Positions 34,119 to 43,921 are shown, counted from the first letter of the stretch. The stretch is DNA of 51,039 nucleotides from Coleofasciculus sp. FACHB-T130 (GCF_014695375.1 NZ_JACJOG010000008.1:1-51039); one strand, 5' to 3'. A program made the numbers and translations. Notes: generated by a model not told the origin, from the letters alone.

Positions 34119-37100
34119 ACTCCCTGGAATTAAAGTTTTAGCCCAAATTTACGAAAGTGCCAATTCCCTGGTCTATCGAGGAATTAGAGAACAAGATAAC
34201 CAACCGCTGATCCTGAAAGTCCTCAAAGAAGACTATCCTACCCCTGCCGAACTTGTCCGTTACCAGCAGGAATATGAAATTACTCGCAGCTTGGAGATAG
34301 GGGGAGTTGTTAAAGCTCACGAGCTACGAAGACATAACAACACACTGGTAATGCTATTAGAGGATTTCGGTGGAGAATCTTTAGAGAGACTACTCAAAAA
34401 CCGATACTTTACCTTATTAGAATTTCTCCAAATTGCCATTCAGATCGCTGAAACTCTGGGAAGAATTCATCAGTCAAACATTATCCATAAAGATATTAAC
34501 CTGTCCAATATTGTTTTAAACCCTCAAACCGGAGAATTAAAAATTATTGACTTTGGCTTGTCCACAGTCTTGTCCAGGGAAAACACTGCCTTAAAAAGCC
34601 CTAATGTTTTAGAAGGAACGTTAGCTTATATTTCTCCCGAACAAACAGGCAGGATGAATCGAGCAATCGATTACCGCACTGATTTTTACTCGCTCGGAGT
34701 TACCTTTTATAAAATATTGACAAACCAATTGCCTTTTGATGCTATCGATGCAATGGAGTTGGTTCATTGTCATATTGCTAAACAACCCATCCCACCCCAT
34801 ATAATTAATCCCGAAATTCCTCTGGTCGTTTCAGAACTCGTGATGAAACTCCTGGCGAAAACAGCCGAGGAACGATACCAAAATGCTCTAGGCATTAGAG
34901 ATGATTTTGTGATATGTCTAAGGCAACTAGAAACAGATGGGAAAATTGAAGATTTTGTTTTAGGTGAACAGGATATTTCTAATAAATTTCAAATCCCGCA
35001 AAAGCTCTATGGTAGGTCAACTCAAATTGAAACGTTACTCGCAGCTTTTGAGCGAATCACTCATGGTACTAGCCAACTTATGCTCGTTGCTGGATATTCC
35101 GGGATTGGTAAATCAGTATTAGTTCAAGAAATCTATAAACCAATTACTGAACGACGCGGTTATTACATTTCTGGTAAATTTGACCAGTTCCAGCGAAATA
35201 TTCCTTACAGTGCTATCGTCAGTGCATTTCGAGAATTAGTTCGACAACTGCTAACGGAAACGTCTGAACAACTGCACCTATGGCGTGACAAACTCGTATC
35301 AGCATTAGGAGTAAACGGACAAATTATTATTGATGTTATCCCCGAAATCGAACTGATTATTGGCAAGCAACCAGCCGTCCTAGAGCTAGCAGCAAGTGAA
35401 TCCCAAAATCGGTTTAACTTAGTCTTTCAAAACTTCATTCACGTCTTTTGTCAACAACAGCATCCCTTAGTTATCTTTCTAGATGACTTACAGTGGGCAG
35501 ATATCGCTACTCTGAAATTAATGCAGCTAATGATGACCGATGTAGATACTTCGTATCTACTGCTGATTGGGGCATATCGGGATAATGAAGTTAGTGCAGC
35601 CCATCCCTTAAAAATAACCTTATCAGACATTCAAAAATCTGGAGCAACTGTAAATTCTATCTTGCTCTCGCCGTTAGATTTAACTTGTATCAATCAATTA
35701 ATTGCTGATACGCTTAAGTGCGACGCTGAAAGGGCAAAGCCATTAGCCGAATTAGTGCTTGCCAAAACTCAGGGTAATCCGTTTTTCCTAAAAGAGTTTC
35801 TCCAGTCGCTTTATACAGAAAACCTATTAGATTTCGATTTTATCAGTAGCAGTTGGCAGTGGAATTTAGATCAAATTCAAGCACGAGGTATTACTGATAA
35901 TGTCGTTGAGTTGATGACTCAAAAAATTCAAAAACTACCAGAACTGACGCAAGAAGTATTAAAAACGGCTGCTTGTATCGGGAACCAGTTTGATTTAAAA
36001 ACTCTCTCAAGTGTAGGTGAAAAGCCGCAAAAAGAAACGGCTTCCGAGCTCTGGTCAGCCGTGCGAGAAGGTCTAATTGTTCCAGTGGGAGATGATTACA
36101 AATTTCTGCAAACAGACCGAAATGGGGATGAATTCAAGGTAGCTTACAGGTTTGTCCACGATCGCATCCAACAAGCCGCCTATTCTCTCATTCCCTCACA
36201 CCGCAAGCAAGCCAGCCATCTGCAAATCGGTCAGCTACTCCTGAATAATACCCCACTCCAGCAGCAAGAGGAAAAAATCTTTGACATTGTGAATCAATTG
36301 AATTTTGGCAGCAACCTGCTCGAAAACCAGCAAAAACGAGATGAATTGGCAAAGTTAAACCTAATAGCTGGCAAGAAAGCAAAAGCCTCAGCCGCTTATC
36401 AACCCGCTCTTACCTACCTAACAAACGGCTTAGATTTGTTGAACCCTCCTCAGTCCTCCCTTAGCAAGGGGAGCCAGTGCGTTGCGGGGGTCTCCCCCGT
36501 TGTAGCAACTGGCGTGGGAAGTGCAGGCGGGTCAAGTTGGCAGACGCAGTACGATACTACACTTGCTCTGTATGTAGAAGCCGCAGAAGCTGCCTATTTG
36601 TGCGGTCAATTCGATGAAATGGAGAGATTAGTTCCAGTCGTGCTGCAACAGGGCAAAGCACTACTGGATAAGGTGAAAGTTTATGAAGTTAAAATCTCTG
36701 CTTATCTAACGCAGAACAAGCCATTACAAGCAGTCGATACTGGACTAACAGTTCTGAAGCTGTTAGGAGTAAGTTTGCCTAACAAGCCCAGTAACTTAGA
36801 TATCTTACTCGGTTTGATGGGGACAAAGTTAGCCTTGCTGGGGAAACGAATTGAGGACTTAATCGAATTACCGGAAATGACTGCTCCTGATAAGTTGGCA
36901 GCAATTCGTATTCTAGCGATTGTAAGTTCTGCTTCCTATATAGCGGCTCCTAATTTATTACCGCTGGTTATTTTTAAAGGTATCAATATATCGGTCAAAT
37001 ACGGTAATGCTTCCTTCTCAGCAGTGATGTATGCAGCTTATGGGTTGATTCTTTGCGGAGTATTAGGAGACATTGAATCCGGCTATAAATTTGGCAATCT

Positions 37101-39504
37101 AGCTTTAAGTCTATTAGAGCGGCTCAATGCTAGGAAAGTAAAAGCGAAAACAGTCGCTATTGTTAATTACTTTATCAGGCATTGGAAGGAGCATGGAAGG
37201 CAGACATTACAGCCTTTACTGCTCGCCTACTCGAGCGGACTAGAAACAGGAGATTTAGAATATGGGACATATTCCATATTGTGGAACTCCTACAATTCCT
37301 ATTGCATGGGGCAAGAGTTAGCTGTTGTTGAGCGGGAGGCAGCCAAATACAGTGACACTATCCAAAAATTAAAGCAAGAGCGAAACTTTCATTACATTAA
37401 TCTAAATCGGCAGATGGTTCTGAATCTGATGGGGCAATCGAAAAATCCCTGCCGTTTAATTGGTGATGTTTATGACGAATCAAAAAGACTGCCCCTTGAT
37501 CTTGAGGCAAATGATCAAACCCTACTTTTTCATACATATCTTGAAAAACTGACACTCTGTTACCTATTTGGAGAGTATGAGGAAGCGTTAGACAATGCGG
37601 CACTAGCGGAAAAATATATAGATAGTGCAGCCGGGATGTTGACGACTACGTTATTTTACTTTTACGATTCGCTTGCAAGAGTGGCCGTGTCTTCTTCTCC
37701 CTCAAAATTTCAGCAAAAACGCCTTTCTCGAAAGGTACAATCTAACCAGAAAAAACTTAAAAAATGGGCGCATCATGCCCCAATGAATCATTTACATAAA
37801 TTTTATCTTGTAGAAGCAGAACGGCACCGAGTTCAAGGGTCAGAAGTTGTGGCAATGGACTATTACAAAAAAGCTATTGCTCTTGCTAAAGAACATGAAT
37901 ACATCAATGAAGAAGCACTAGCGCACGAACTCGCCGCTAAGTTTTATCTCGCTTTAGATCAAGATAAAATCGCGCAAGTCTATATGCAAGATGCCCGTTA
38001 TTGCTATCTCCGCTGGGGTGCAACAGCTAAAGTTAACGATTTAGATACGCGCTATCCTCACTTATTACAAAGAAAGCCCTCGAACAGGGGAACACTTAGC
38101 ACTAAGCTATCTACGCCGCCTACCACAACAGGAAGTAGCACTTCCTCTGCACTGGATTTGATCGCAATCATGAAAGCTTCGCAAACTCTATCTGAAGAAA
38201 TTCTGCTAGATAAATTACTGGCAAAATTGATGCGGATTATTATTGAGAATGCCGGAGCGCAAACGGGATTTTTGATTCTAGACAAGAAGGGAAAATTGCT
38301 GATTGAAGCTGAGGGTTCGGTGGATGAAGATAATGTGACTGTGTTGCAGTCAATCCCCATCCAGTCTGTAGGGGAACCTGGGGATAAACTTTTAATTTCT
38401 CATATAATTGTTAACTATGTGGCTCGCACGCAGGAAAGTGTAGTCTTGAACGATGCTGCTAATGACCCTAAATTTGCTCATTCCCCCTATATCAAAGTAC
38501 ATAAGCCTAAATCAATTTTGTGCTTCCCTCTCCAACATCAAGGTAAACTGGCAGGAATTCTCTATTTAGAAAATAATCTAACCACAGAGGCTTTTACTTC
38601 TGAGCGTGTAGAACTCTTAAATCTGCTTTCCTCTCAGGCAGCAATTTCCATTGAAAATGCCCGCCTCTACAATAATCTCACCGAACTCAACCAAGCTTTT
38701 GAGCGCTTTGTCCCCCGTCAATTCCTCCAATTCTTGAATAAAGAAAGTATTATTGATGTTAAAGTAGGCGACCAAGTTCAACAGGAGATGTCGGTACTCT
38801 TTTCCGATATTCGTGACTTCACAACTTTATCGGAAAGTATGAACCCTCAAGACAATTTTAAATTTATTAATTCCTATTTGTCTCACATGGAGCCAGCCAT
38901 TATTGAAAACCAAGGATTTATTGATAAATATATTGGCGATGCAATTATGGCTCTATTTAGTGGCGAGGCAGATAATGCAGTGAAAGCAGGAATTGATATG
39001 CTGCGTCGTCTTACCGAATACAATCAACATCGCACCGCTTCTGGACACGTGCCGATTAAGATTGGCATTGGCATCAATACAGGTTCTTTAATACTCGGTA
39101 CGGTTGGGGGAAAAAACCGGATGGATAGCACGGTGATCAGCGATGCAGTGAATTTAGCCTCGCGGATAGAAAGCTTGACTAAAAAATATGGGATTTCGCT
39201 GTTAATTAGTCACAAAACTTTCCAGTCTTTGCCAGATTCTAACCAGTATGCTATCCGTCTTATCGATCGCGTAAAAGTTAAGGGAAAATCAAAAGCGGTA
39301 TCGATTTTTGAAGTTTTCGATGCCGATCCGCCTGAGACTTATGAGGGCAAGGTAGCCACGAGAACGCTATTTGAAGAAGCTTTGTTACTCTACCATTGGC
39401 AAAAGCTTAGAGATGCTGAACAATTATTTGCTGAGTGCCTGCGCCGCAATCCTACAGATAAAGCAGCTCAAATTTATCAACAGCGCTGCACTCAACCCGA
39501 TTAG
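34111..39504 (+). CDS. Giant Ser/Thr kinase-STAND ATPase-GAF-class III nucleotide cyclase
   Basis: ATG 34111 (GGAG at 34099) gives 1,797 residues; ATG 34084 is in frame but less likely, since relatives usually begin close to the MIKLPGIKV-type start. Domains: protein kinase 1-270 (HKDINLSNIVL, IDFGLS); STAND-type ATPase (Walker A GYSGIGKS near 328, Walker B VIFLDDLQWAD near 454); a long helical TPR-like region to about 1300; GAF near 1350-1525; and a class III cyclase near 1557-1737 with both metal aspartates (FSDIRDFT, YIGDAIMALF). All catalytic motifs look intact. It probably makes cAMP in response to a GAF or kinase signal. I see no HIP1 octamer in its 5.4 kb, and two inverted MITE copies flank it, both suggesting transfer. 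Confidence 0.88.
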   Translation: MIKLPGIKVLAQIYESANSLVYRGIREQDNQPLILKVLKEDYPTPAELVRYQQEYEITRSLEIGGVVKAHELRRHNNTLVMLLEDFGGESLERLLKNRYFTLLEFLQIAIQIAETLGRIHQSNIIHKDINLSNIVLNPQTGELKIIDFGLSTVLSRENTALKSPNVLEGTLAYISPEQTGRMNRAIDYRTDFYSLGVTFYKILTNQLPFDAIDAMELVHCHIAKQPIPPHIINPEIPLVVSELVMKLLAKTAEERYQNALGIRDDFVICLRQLETDGKIEDFVLGEQDISNKFQIPQKLYGRSTQIETLLAAFERITHGTSQLMLVAGYSGIGKSVLVQEIYKPITERRGYYISGKFDQFQRNIPYSAIVSAFRELVRQLLTETSEQLHLWRDKLVSALGVNGQIIIDVIPEIELIIGKQPAVLELAASESQNRFNLVFQNFIHVFCQQQHPLVIFLDDLQWADIATLKLMQLMMTDVDTSYLLLIGAYRDNEVSAAHPLKITLSDIQKSGATVNSILLSPLDLTCINQLIADTLKCDAERAKPLAELVLAKTQGNPFFLKEFLQSLYTENLLDFDFISSSWQWNLDQIQARGITDNVVELMTQKIQKLPELTQEVLKTAACIGNQFDLKTLSSVGEKPQKETASELWSAVREGLIVPVGDDYKFLQTDRNGDEFKVAYRFVHDRIQQAAYSLIPSHRKQASHLQIGQLLLNNTPLQQQEEKIFDIVNQLNFGSNLLENQQKRDELAKLNLIAGKKAKASAAYQPALTYLTNGLDLLNPPQSSLSKGSQCVAGVSPVVATGVGSAGGSSWQTQYDTTLALYVEAAEAAYLCGQFDEMERLVPVVLQQGKALLDKVKVYEVKISAYLTQNKPLQAVDTGLTVLKLLGVSLPNKPSNLDILLGLMGTKLALLGKRIEDLIELPEMTAPDKLAAIRILAIVSSASYIAAPNLLPLVIFKGINISVKYGNASFSAVMYAAYGLILCGVLGDIESGYKFGNLALSLLERLNARKVKAKTVAIVNYFIRHWKEHGRQTLQPLLLAYSSGLETGDLEYGTYSILWNSYNSYCMGQELAVVEREAAKYSDTIQKLKQERNFHYINLNRQMVLNLMGQSKNPCRLIGDVYDESKRLPLDLEANDQTLLFHTYLEKLTLCYLFGEYEEALDNAALAEKYIDSAAGMLTTTLFYFYDSLARVAVSSSPSKFQQKRLSRKVQSNQKKLKKWAHHAPMNHLHKFYLVEAERHRVQGSEVVAMDYYKKAIALAKEHEYINEEALAHELAAKFYLALDQDKIAQVYMQDARYCYLRWGATAKVNDLDTRYPHLLQRKPSNRGTLSTKLSTPPTTTGSSTSSALDLIAIMKASQTLSEEILLDKLLAKLMRIIIENAGAQTGFLILDKKGKLLIEAEGSVDEDNVTVLQSIPIQSVGEPGDKLLISHIIVNYVARTQESVVLNDAANDPKFAHSPYIKVHKPKSILCFPLQHQGKLAGILYLENNLTTEAFTSERVELLNLLSSQAAISIENARLYNNLTELNQAFERFVPRQFLQFLNKESIIDVKVGDQVQQEMSVLFSDIRDFTTLSESMNPQDNFKFINSYLSHMEPAIIENQGFIDKYIGDAIMALFSGEADNAVKAGIDMLRRLTEYNQHRTASGHVPIKIGIGINTGSLILGTVGGKNRMDSTVISDAVNLASRIESLTKKYGISLLISHKTFQSLPDSNQYAIRLIDRVKVKGKSKAVSIFEVFDADPPETYEGKVATRTLFEEALLLYHWQKLRDAEQLFAECLRRNPTDKAAQIYQQRCTQPD
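36450..36535 (+). repeat. Palindromic repeat inserted in frame within the kinase gene
   Basis: Two GC-rich hairpins, one from CTCCCTT/AAGGGGAG (36455-36473) and one from GGGGG-TCT-CCCCC (36486-36498), sit in a sequence that looks like a dispersed cyanobacterial intergenic repeat. Here it is translated as a low-complexity stretch (GSQCVAGVSPVVATGVGSAG) between the TPR-like units ending GLDLLN and starting SWQTQYDTTLAL. The frame is kept, so about 25-30 residues have been added to the protein. Confidence 0.6.
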
Positions 39505-39521
39505 GACTAGGCAAAAATAGA

Positions 39522-39536
39522 AGGTTGGTGCAACCT
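39522..39536 (+). terminator. Possible terminator hairpin after the kinase gene
   Basis: AGGTTG, GTG, CAACCT form a perfect 6-bp stem 18 bases after the stop. No T-run follows, so termination would be weak or of another type. Confidence 0.3.
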
Positions 39537-39624
39537 GGGGCAACTCTGAGTTGGAATTATTGATATGTATAGGTTTCAGCCTTTGTCTCTTTACTGATGA
39601 ATGATACCCGTTTTCACCGCTTGT

Positions 39625-39804
39625 TATCGCTCTTTTGTCACTTTCGCCTGAGCGAAAGCTGAACTCCTTACACCAAGCTAGGTTTAGCATTTGAGGCTAT
39701 GACATGAGTTTCTATCAGGCAAGCGATCGCTAGATTGTCCATTGAGTAGGGCTTTCATCCATTGGCTACTATTTTTATTTTCCTGGAGTGACACAAGAGC
39801 GATA
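39625..39804 (-). repeat. 180-bp MITE-like element, copy B (inverted)
   Basis: Read on the minus strand from 39804, it begins TATCGCTCTTGTGTCACT like copy A and is the same length, with roughly 15 differences concentrated near the far end. On the plus strand it ends ACACAAGAGCGATA. It lies about 120 bases after the kinase stop and truncates the membrane-protein gene that follows. Confidence 0.78.
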
Positions 39805-40012
39805 TATTAGAGCGATCGCTCTGTTCGGTTTTGGTTATGGAGGATTGACGCTGAATCTTGCGATCGCAGTGGGCATTATTCACACCCTAGAAGAAATTGC
39901 GATGACGTTAATCCTTCCTCAGTGGACTTATGATGTATTGAGTATCATTCATGCACTCTCGACTGCACCAATGTTACTGAAGAGAAAGCGATGCTGTGAA
40001 AGCCGCCGCTAG
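39805..40012 (+). pseudogene. C-terminal fragment of a membrane protein (perhaps CDP-alcohol phosphatidyltransferase)
   Basis: The frame is open from inside MITE copy B (a GTG at 39788 is available) to the stop at 40010-40012. After a few residues it reads LFGFGYGGLTLNLAIAVGII, then HTLEEIAMTLILPQWTYDVL and SIIHAL. The LEEIAMTLILP-W--DV phrase recalls the end of CDP-alcohol phosphatidyltransferases, which attach head groups to lipids. The catalytic N-terminal part is absent, so the MITE boundary seems to mark a truncation. Identity is tentative. Confidence 0.45.
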
Positions 40013-40059
40013 TTGATAGCACCTTGTACTATAGTATCCGTGCTAAAAACATCCAGCCC

Positions 40060-40356
40060 ATGATACTAGAGGTTGCCATCCTTGATGTTAAGCCCAGTAT
40101 GGTTAATGAGTTTGAAACTGCTTTTAAAACAGCTTCAACCATCATTGCCTCCATGCCAGGGTACATCTCTCATGAACTCCAACGTTGCTTAGAAACCACG
40201 AACCGCTATATTCTACTTGTGCGCTGGCAGACGTTAGAAGACCACACGATTGGGTTTCGACAATCGCCAGAGTACCAACAGTGGCGTTCCTTGTTGCATC
40301 ACTTCTATGACCCGTTCCCAACAGTGGAACACTATGAGGTCGTTGCTTTTCGCTAG
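40060..40356 (+). CDS. ABM-domain (antibiotic biosynthesis monooxygenase-like) protein
   Basis: ATG 40060 gives 98 residues with the dimeric ferredoxin-like ABM fold: MILEVAILDVKPSMVNEFE, MPGYISHELQRCLE, then YILLVRWQTLEDHTIGFR and a short C-terminal strand. Members include small oxygenases and haem-degrading enzymes; many have no known substrate. The stop overlaps by 4 bases the stop of the convergent SOUL gene, and both families include haem-related proteins, though a link is speculative. Confidence 0.82.
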   Translation: MILEVAILDVKPSMVNEFETAFKTASTIIASMPGYISHELQRCLETTNRYILLVRWQTLEDHTIGFRQSPEYQQWRSLLHHFYDPFPTVEHYEVVAFR

Positions 40357-40973
40357 CCATCTACCCGACGAATTGGAATTTGGATTTCACTGCGCTTGGC
40401 AGGTTCGGGGACATAGGGAGCATCGTAGAAGAAGCGGCGAGGTGAACCGACGACAGTCCACTCTGGGTGCTGCGCTAACCACTCCCGTAATCGCTCTATG
40501 TTCTTTTGGTAGCTTGAGTAATCGTAACTGCCTTTTAGCCCAAGGCTGACGACTGTCATGGGTGCAATATCTTCTACCTGAATGTTTTGTGCAATCTCAG
40601 AGGGGTAGATGTCAGTGCTGCGGTAGAGGAATGAAACAAGCGCTTCACCCCGTTCATTGGATGCGCCCATCTCACTGGCTTCTAGGGTGTTAACTGGATA
40701 ACGGGTTTCTACCGGAGCCGTCATGGAGATATTGTTAGAGCTGATGTGGCGATAGAGAGGGTCAAAAGCTCTATTAGCTGCCATTGAGAGTTCTCCTGAA
40801 TAGCGAACTGTGGCAGAACGGTATGCGGGATATTGTTTGACTTCAATTTGCCCTTCTGGTGTTGGAGGTGGAAATCCTTCTGGCAAGGGAGCGGCGGTAG
40901 CACTGTAGGCGAAAAATGCGATCGCAACTACTACCAGGATTCCTACGGGGAATAATATGTTCTCTAGCTTCAC
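40353..40973 (-). CDS. SOUL family haem-binding protein
   Basis: The 206-residue protein has an N-terminal membrane anchor or signal (residues 7-28) and a SOUL/HBP domain: IEVKQYPAYRSATVRYSGEL, MTAPVETRYPV (the NISMTAPV motif is diagnostic), FLYRSTD, and the C-terminal WLAQHPEWTVVGSPRRFFYDAPYVP spread over two strands. SOUL proteins bind haem or tetrapyrroles. It is likely periplasmic or lumenal, tethered by its N-terminus. It is convergent with the ABM gene. Confidence 0.87.
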   Translation of the reverse strand: MKLENILFPVGILVVVAIAFFAYSATAAPLPEGFPPPTPEGQIEVKQYPAYRSATVRYSGELSMAANRAFDPLYRHISSNNISMTAPVETRYPVNTLEASEMGASNERGEALVSFLYRSTDIYPSEIAQNIQVEDIAPMTVVSLGLKGSYDYSSYQKNIERLREWLAQHPEWTVVGSPRRFFYDAPYVPEPAKRSEIQIPIRRVDG

Positions 40974-41154
40974 AGGGAACCTCAGAAATTCATCCTATTC
41001 TCAGTCTGGCAGTTTTTCATGCGAGCAGGGTTTCACCTTCCTTGCACAGCGCAATCATGCGATCGCAATTTCCCTCTCGACACAGTACCTATCTTACCTT
41101 TACCCATCAGCTCCGAACCTAAGGAATAGCGTGTCTATAACACGATTGCCTAAA

Positions 41155-42207
41155 TCAATTAGCCTCAGCTATGCTAGCGTCAAGCATTTGCCACGTCATC
41201 TCCTGACCTGCCCGTAAAGGCACAAGTCCAGATTCAGTAAATGGCAATTCATCGGGAACGCGCCAGGTCGTTCTGCCCAAAGTAATCTGTTCGGTATTGC
41301 GCGGGAGTTGATAAAAATCTGGCCCATAGAAGCTAGCGAAAGCTTCAAGTTTATCGAGTGCATCAACGCTCTCAAAAGCTTCTGTGTATAACTCCATAGC
41401 ATGCAGAGCCGAATAGCAACCCGCACACCCACAGGAACTTTCTTTGCCATTGCGGGGATGGGGGGCGCTATCGGTGCCAAGAAAAAACTTAGGATTACCA
41501 GAGGTTGCCGCTTGCAGAAGGGCCAGACGATGATCCTCACGTTTCAGAATTGGCAGGCAATAAAAATGGGGGCGAATGCCACCTTGAAATAGGATATTGC
41601 GGTTAAATAACAAATGTTGTGGGGTGATCGTTGCAGCGATGTTGTTCGCAGACAGGACATACTGCACAGCATCTGAGGTGGTAACGTGTTCAAGCACCAC
41701 GCGCAGGTTGGAAAATCGCTGCTTGAGAGGGATCAAATGTCGCTCGATGAACACTTTCTCGCGATCGAACATATCAACATCTTGATCGGTTACTTCCCCG
41801 TGCAGGAGTAAAGGCATATCTACCTGCTGCATCGCTTCAAAGACGCGATCGCACTGACGAATATCCGTCACCCCGAAGTCTGAATTAGTCGTTGCACCCG
41901 CTGGGTAATATTTGACCGCTTTGACAAACTGGGATTCTTTAGCCCGGATAATTTCTTCGGGACTCGTGTTGCCGGTGAGGTAGAGCGTCATCAGTGGCTC
42001 AAACTGTTTGCCAGCCGGAATCGCCGCAAGGATGCGATCGCGATAGGCCGCAGCATCCGCTACCGAGCGTACTGGGGGCTTCAAGTTCGGCATGATGATA
42101 GCGCGGGCAAACTGACGCACCGTATGGGGCAGAACCGCTTTCAGCGCTGCACCGTCACGTAGATGCAGATGCCAGTCGTCAGGTCGGGTAATCGTAAGCT
42201 TTTGCAT
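41155..42207 (-). CDS. pyrC: Dihydroorotase
   Basis: ATG 42207 is preferred over the GTG one codon upstream. The 350-residue enzyme matches class II dihydroorotase: metal ligands H13 and H15 in DWHLHLRDG, the carboxylated lysine K98 in [34 protein letters not shown], and the product-binding [10 protein letters not shown]. It closes carbamoyl-aspartate to dihydroorotate in pyrimidine synthesis. It is a housekeeping gene and looks intact. The next gene on the right is divergent. Confidence 0.95.
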   Translation of the reverse strand: MQKLTITRPDDWHLHLRDGAALKAVLPHTVRQFARAIIMPNLKPPVRSVADAAAYRDRILAAIPAGKQFEPLMTLYLTGNTSPEEIIRAKESQFVKAVKYYPAGATTNSDFGVTDIRQCDRVFEAMQQVDMPLLLHGEVTDQDVDMFDREKVFIERHLIPLKQRFSNLRVVLEHVTTSDAVQYVLSANNIAATITPQHLLFNRNILFQGGIRPHFYCLPILKREDHRLALLQAATSGNPKFFLGTDSAPHPRNGKESSCGCAGCYSALHAMELYTEAFESVDALDKLEAFASFYGPDFYQLPRNTEQITLGRTTWRVPDELPFTESGLVPLRAGQEMTWQMLDASIAEAN

Positions 42208-42389
42208 CACTCAATTATAAAACCGCGAGTGATTTAGCAAGGAAGACCAAGCTAACAACGCCCAGGCGCACTACCTACCAACAGATAATCGGTTTGATGC
42301 AGAGGTTACTTGCGGCAGGTGATGGGCACTGCTAGCCTACTTTTATACCCCGCGCTAGAGCAGTAAGCCTTTACCTTCCTTTCATAGCT

Positions 42390-43142
42390 ATGAGCAACGA
42401 CGCGATCGCACTTTATGAACCAATCAACCTTCTGAAGCAGGTTGACGAAGATATTTGGATCGTAGATGGTTCCATCGTGCAGATGGCAATGTATGGAGCA
42501 AAGATGCCCTTTCCAACCCGAATGACGATTGTGCGACTGAGCAATGGTGACCTATGGTGCCATTCACCAACAGAATTGACTCCAAAACTGAAAGCTCAAA
42601 TTGACTCCCTCGGTTCACTGCGCCACCTCATTTCGCCCAACAAAATTCATTACGCCCATATCGGTGCTTGGACTAGCGCCTATCCAGAAGCTGTAGCATG
42701 GGCATCTCCAGGTGTTCGCGATCGTGCCGCGCAGCAGAAAATTGCAGTGGATTTTGATGCTGACTTGGAAGATGAACCACCACGTGAGTGGGTAGCAGAC
42801 CTAGACCAATTAATCTTTCGTGGCGGTCGATTTATGGAAGAAGTCGTCTTTTTCCACCGTAAGAGCGCCACTCTCATCCTTGCCGATCTCATCGAAAACT
42901 TTGAACTAAATAAAGTGAGTCAGCAGTTGCATTGGCTACTTAAGTTAGGGGGTGTTGCCGATCCCGATGGAAAACTCCCATTGGATTTGCGAATGACATT
43001 TCTCGGGAAAAAGGAACAGGCACGTAGCTGCTTACAGCAAATACTTCAGTGGAACCCTGAAAAAGTTATCCTATCCCACGGTCGTTGGTATGAGAATAAC
43101 GGTACTGCTGAGTTACGGCGTGCTTTTCGCTGGCTTGAATAA
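42390..43142 (+). CDS. DUF4336 protein (metallo-beta-lactamase-like)
   Basis: The 250-residue protein matches the DUF4336 family: EDIWIVDGSIVQMAMYGAKMPFPTRMT near the start, then SPTELTPKL, NKIHYAHIGAW and, near the end, VILSHGRWYENNG. The fold resembles metallo-beta-lactamases, but the usual HxHxDH motif is not obvious, so catalysis is uncertain. Function is unknown; the family occurs in plants, algae, cyanobacteria and proteobacteria. Weak attC-like dyads occur on both sides (42249-42337 and 43159-43245). Confidence 0.8.
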   Translation: MSNDAIALYEPINLLKQVDEDIWIVDGSIVQMAMYGAKMPFPTRMTIVRLSNGDLWCHSPTELTPKLKAQIDSLGSLRHLISPNKIHYAHIGAWTSAYPEAVAWASPGVRDRAAQQKIAVDFDADLEDEPPREWVADLDQLIFRGGRFMEEVVFFHRKSATLILADLIENFELNKVSQQLHWLLKLGGVADPDGKLPLDLRMTFLGKKEQARSCLQQILQWNPEKVILSHGRWYENNGTAELRRAFRWLE

Positions 43143-43158
43143 CGTTTAGACGACACCA

Positions 43159-43245
43159 AGCTAACACTTTAATGAAGCGGATAGTGTAAAGGATCTCATG
43201 CTTAGTTTCACTGGTATCTACCGTCGCTCACTTTTGCCGTTAGCC
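43159..43245 (+). repeat. Weak attC-like dyad after the DUF4336 gene
   Basis: AGCTAAC (43159-43165) and GTTAGCC (43239-43245) match the attC R-boxes with one mismatch between them, and GAAGCGG pairs loosely with CCGTCGCTC inside. The expected start box of the matching cassette is not found upstream, so I regard this as doubtful. Confidence 0.3.
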
Positions 43246-43364
43246 AGCAAGCATTTAGGCCGTTATTAAACTAAATTGTCTAACTGAACGTATTGTAAAG
43301 GGCTAGGTTAAGCATTTCTAAAAGCATTTAATATCGCTTGCATTACTTTTCCTGAGCCTCTTGC

Positions 43365-43784
43365 TTAAAGCTTATTGTCTTTCAATTTATTGGGTTGCCT
43401 AAAACGATTTTTACCAGCAATACGCAGGAGCCGCAAGAATTTTGGACATTCAAAATGGTTAGGCGCAGTGCAAGCTGCCGCGTGGCGGAGACCATCGCGC
43501 ATCGCAGTCAGTTCTTTAATTTTTTTGTCTAACTCATCTGCCTTCGCTAAGAGCAGCGTTCTATTGATTTCAGGGACTTCAGGCGTAAACATTTCACGAA
43601 TCTCATCGAGTGAGAAACCGGCGCTACGCCCCAAGGAAATCAAAGCGAGCCGTTCTATGACACTGGCATCAAAGAGCCTCCGTAAGCCATTTCTGCCGTT
43701 CGACTGGATCAGTCCTTTTTCCTCATAAAATCGTAGCGTTGAGGTCGGTAATCCAGAAGCCTTTGAGACCTCAGTGATATCCAT
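43365..43784 (-). CDS. MerR-family transcriptional regulator
   Basis: Read from ATG 43784, where MDITEVSKASGLPTSTLRFY forms the winged helix (the longer frame runs through the promoter and is rejected), the protein has 139 residues. A dimerisation helix follows (LLLAKADELDKKIKELTAMR), then a tail with two cysteines, C105 and C113 in ACTAPNHFECPKF, that could bind a metal, thiol-reactive compound or redox signal. It is divergent from tpm, and its dyad operator lies between them in a promoter with a 19-bp spacer. It most likely activates tpm-tauE by promoter twisting. Confidence 0.88.
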   Translation of the reverse strand: MDITEVSKASGLPTSTLRFYEEKGLIQSNGRNGLRRLFDASVIERLALISLGRSAGFSLDEIREMFTPEVPEINRTLLLAKADELDKKIKELTAMRDGLRHAAACTAPNHFECPKFLRLLRIAGKNRFRQPNKLKDNKL

Positions 43785-43807
43785 GATTTTCTTGGTGCAA
43801 CGACTGC

Positions 43808-43838
43808 TTGACTTCAAGTCAACTTGAAGTTGTATCGT
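43808..43838 (+). promoter_or_regulatory. MerR-type promoter and operator for tpm
   Basis: TTGACT (43808-43813) and TATCGT (43833-43838) are separated by exactly 19 bases, the over-long spacer that MerR regulators correct. A perfect dyad, ACTTCAAGT-CA-ACTTGAAGT (43811-43830), fills the spacer and overlaps the -35 box. Its core TCAAGTCAACTTGA is close to the SoxR box. The direction points at tpm. Confidence 0.75.
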
Positions 43839-43921
43839 ATATTCAAACACAAATAAGCACAAGGCTGACGGAATTCAGTTTGTGGCAAGTGATGGATACC
43901 TTGAGCAATGAAGGCGTTGAT

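Noticed and set aside
42249-42337. attC-like dyad (AGCTAACAACGCCC and GGGCACTGCTAGCC) before the DUF4336 gene
   Set aside because: The right half lacks the GTT core box and has several mismatches; it does not complement the weak site after the gene, so a cassette is not supported.
43808-43921. Extended N-terminus of the tpm gene from TTG 43808
   Set aside because: These codons cover the MerR promoter and operator; the family start motif begins at ATG 43922.
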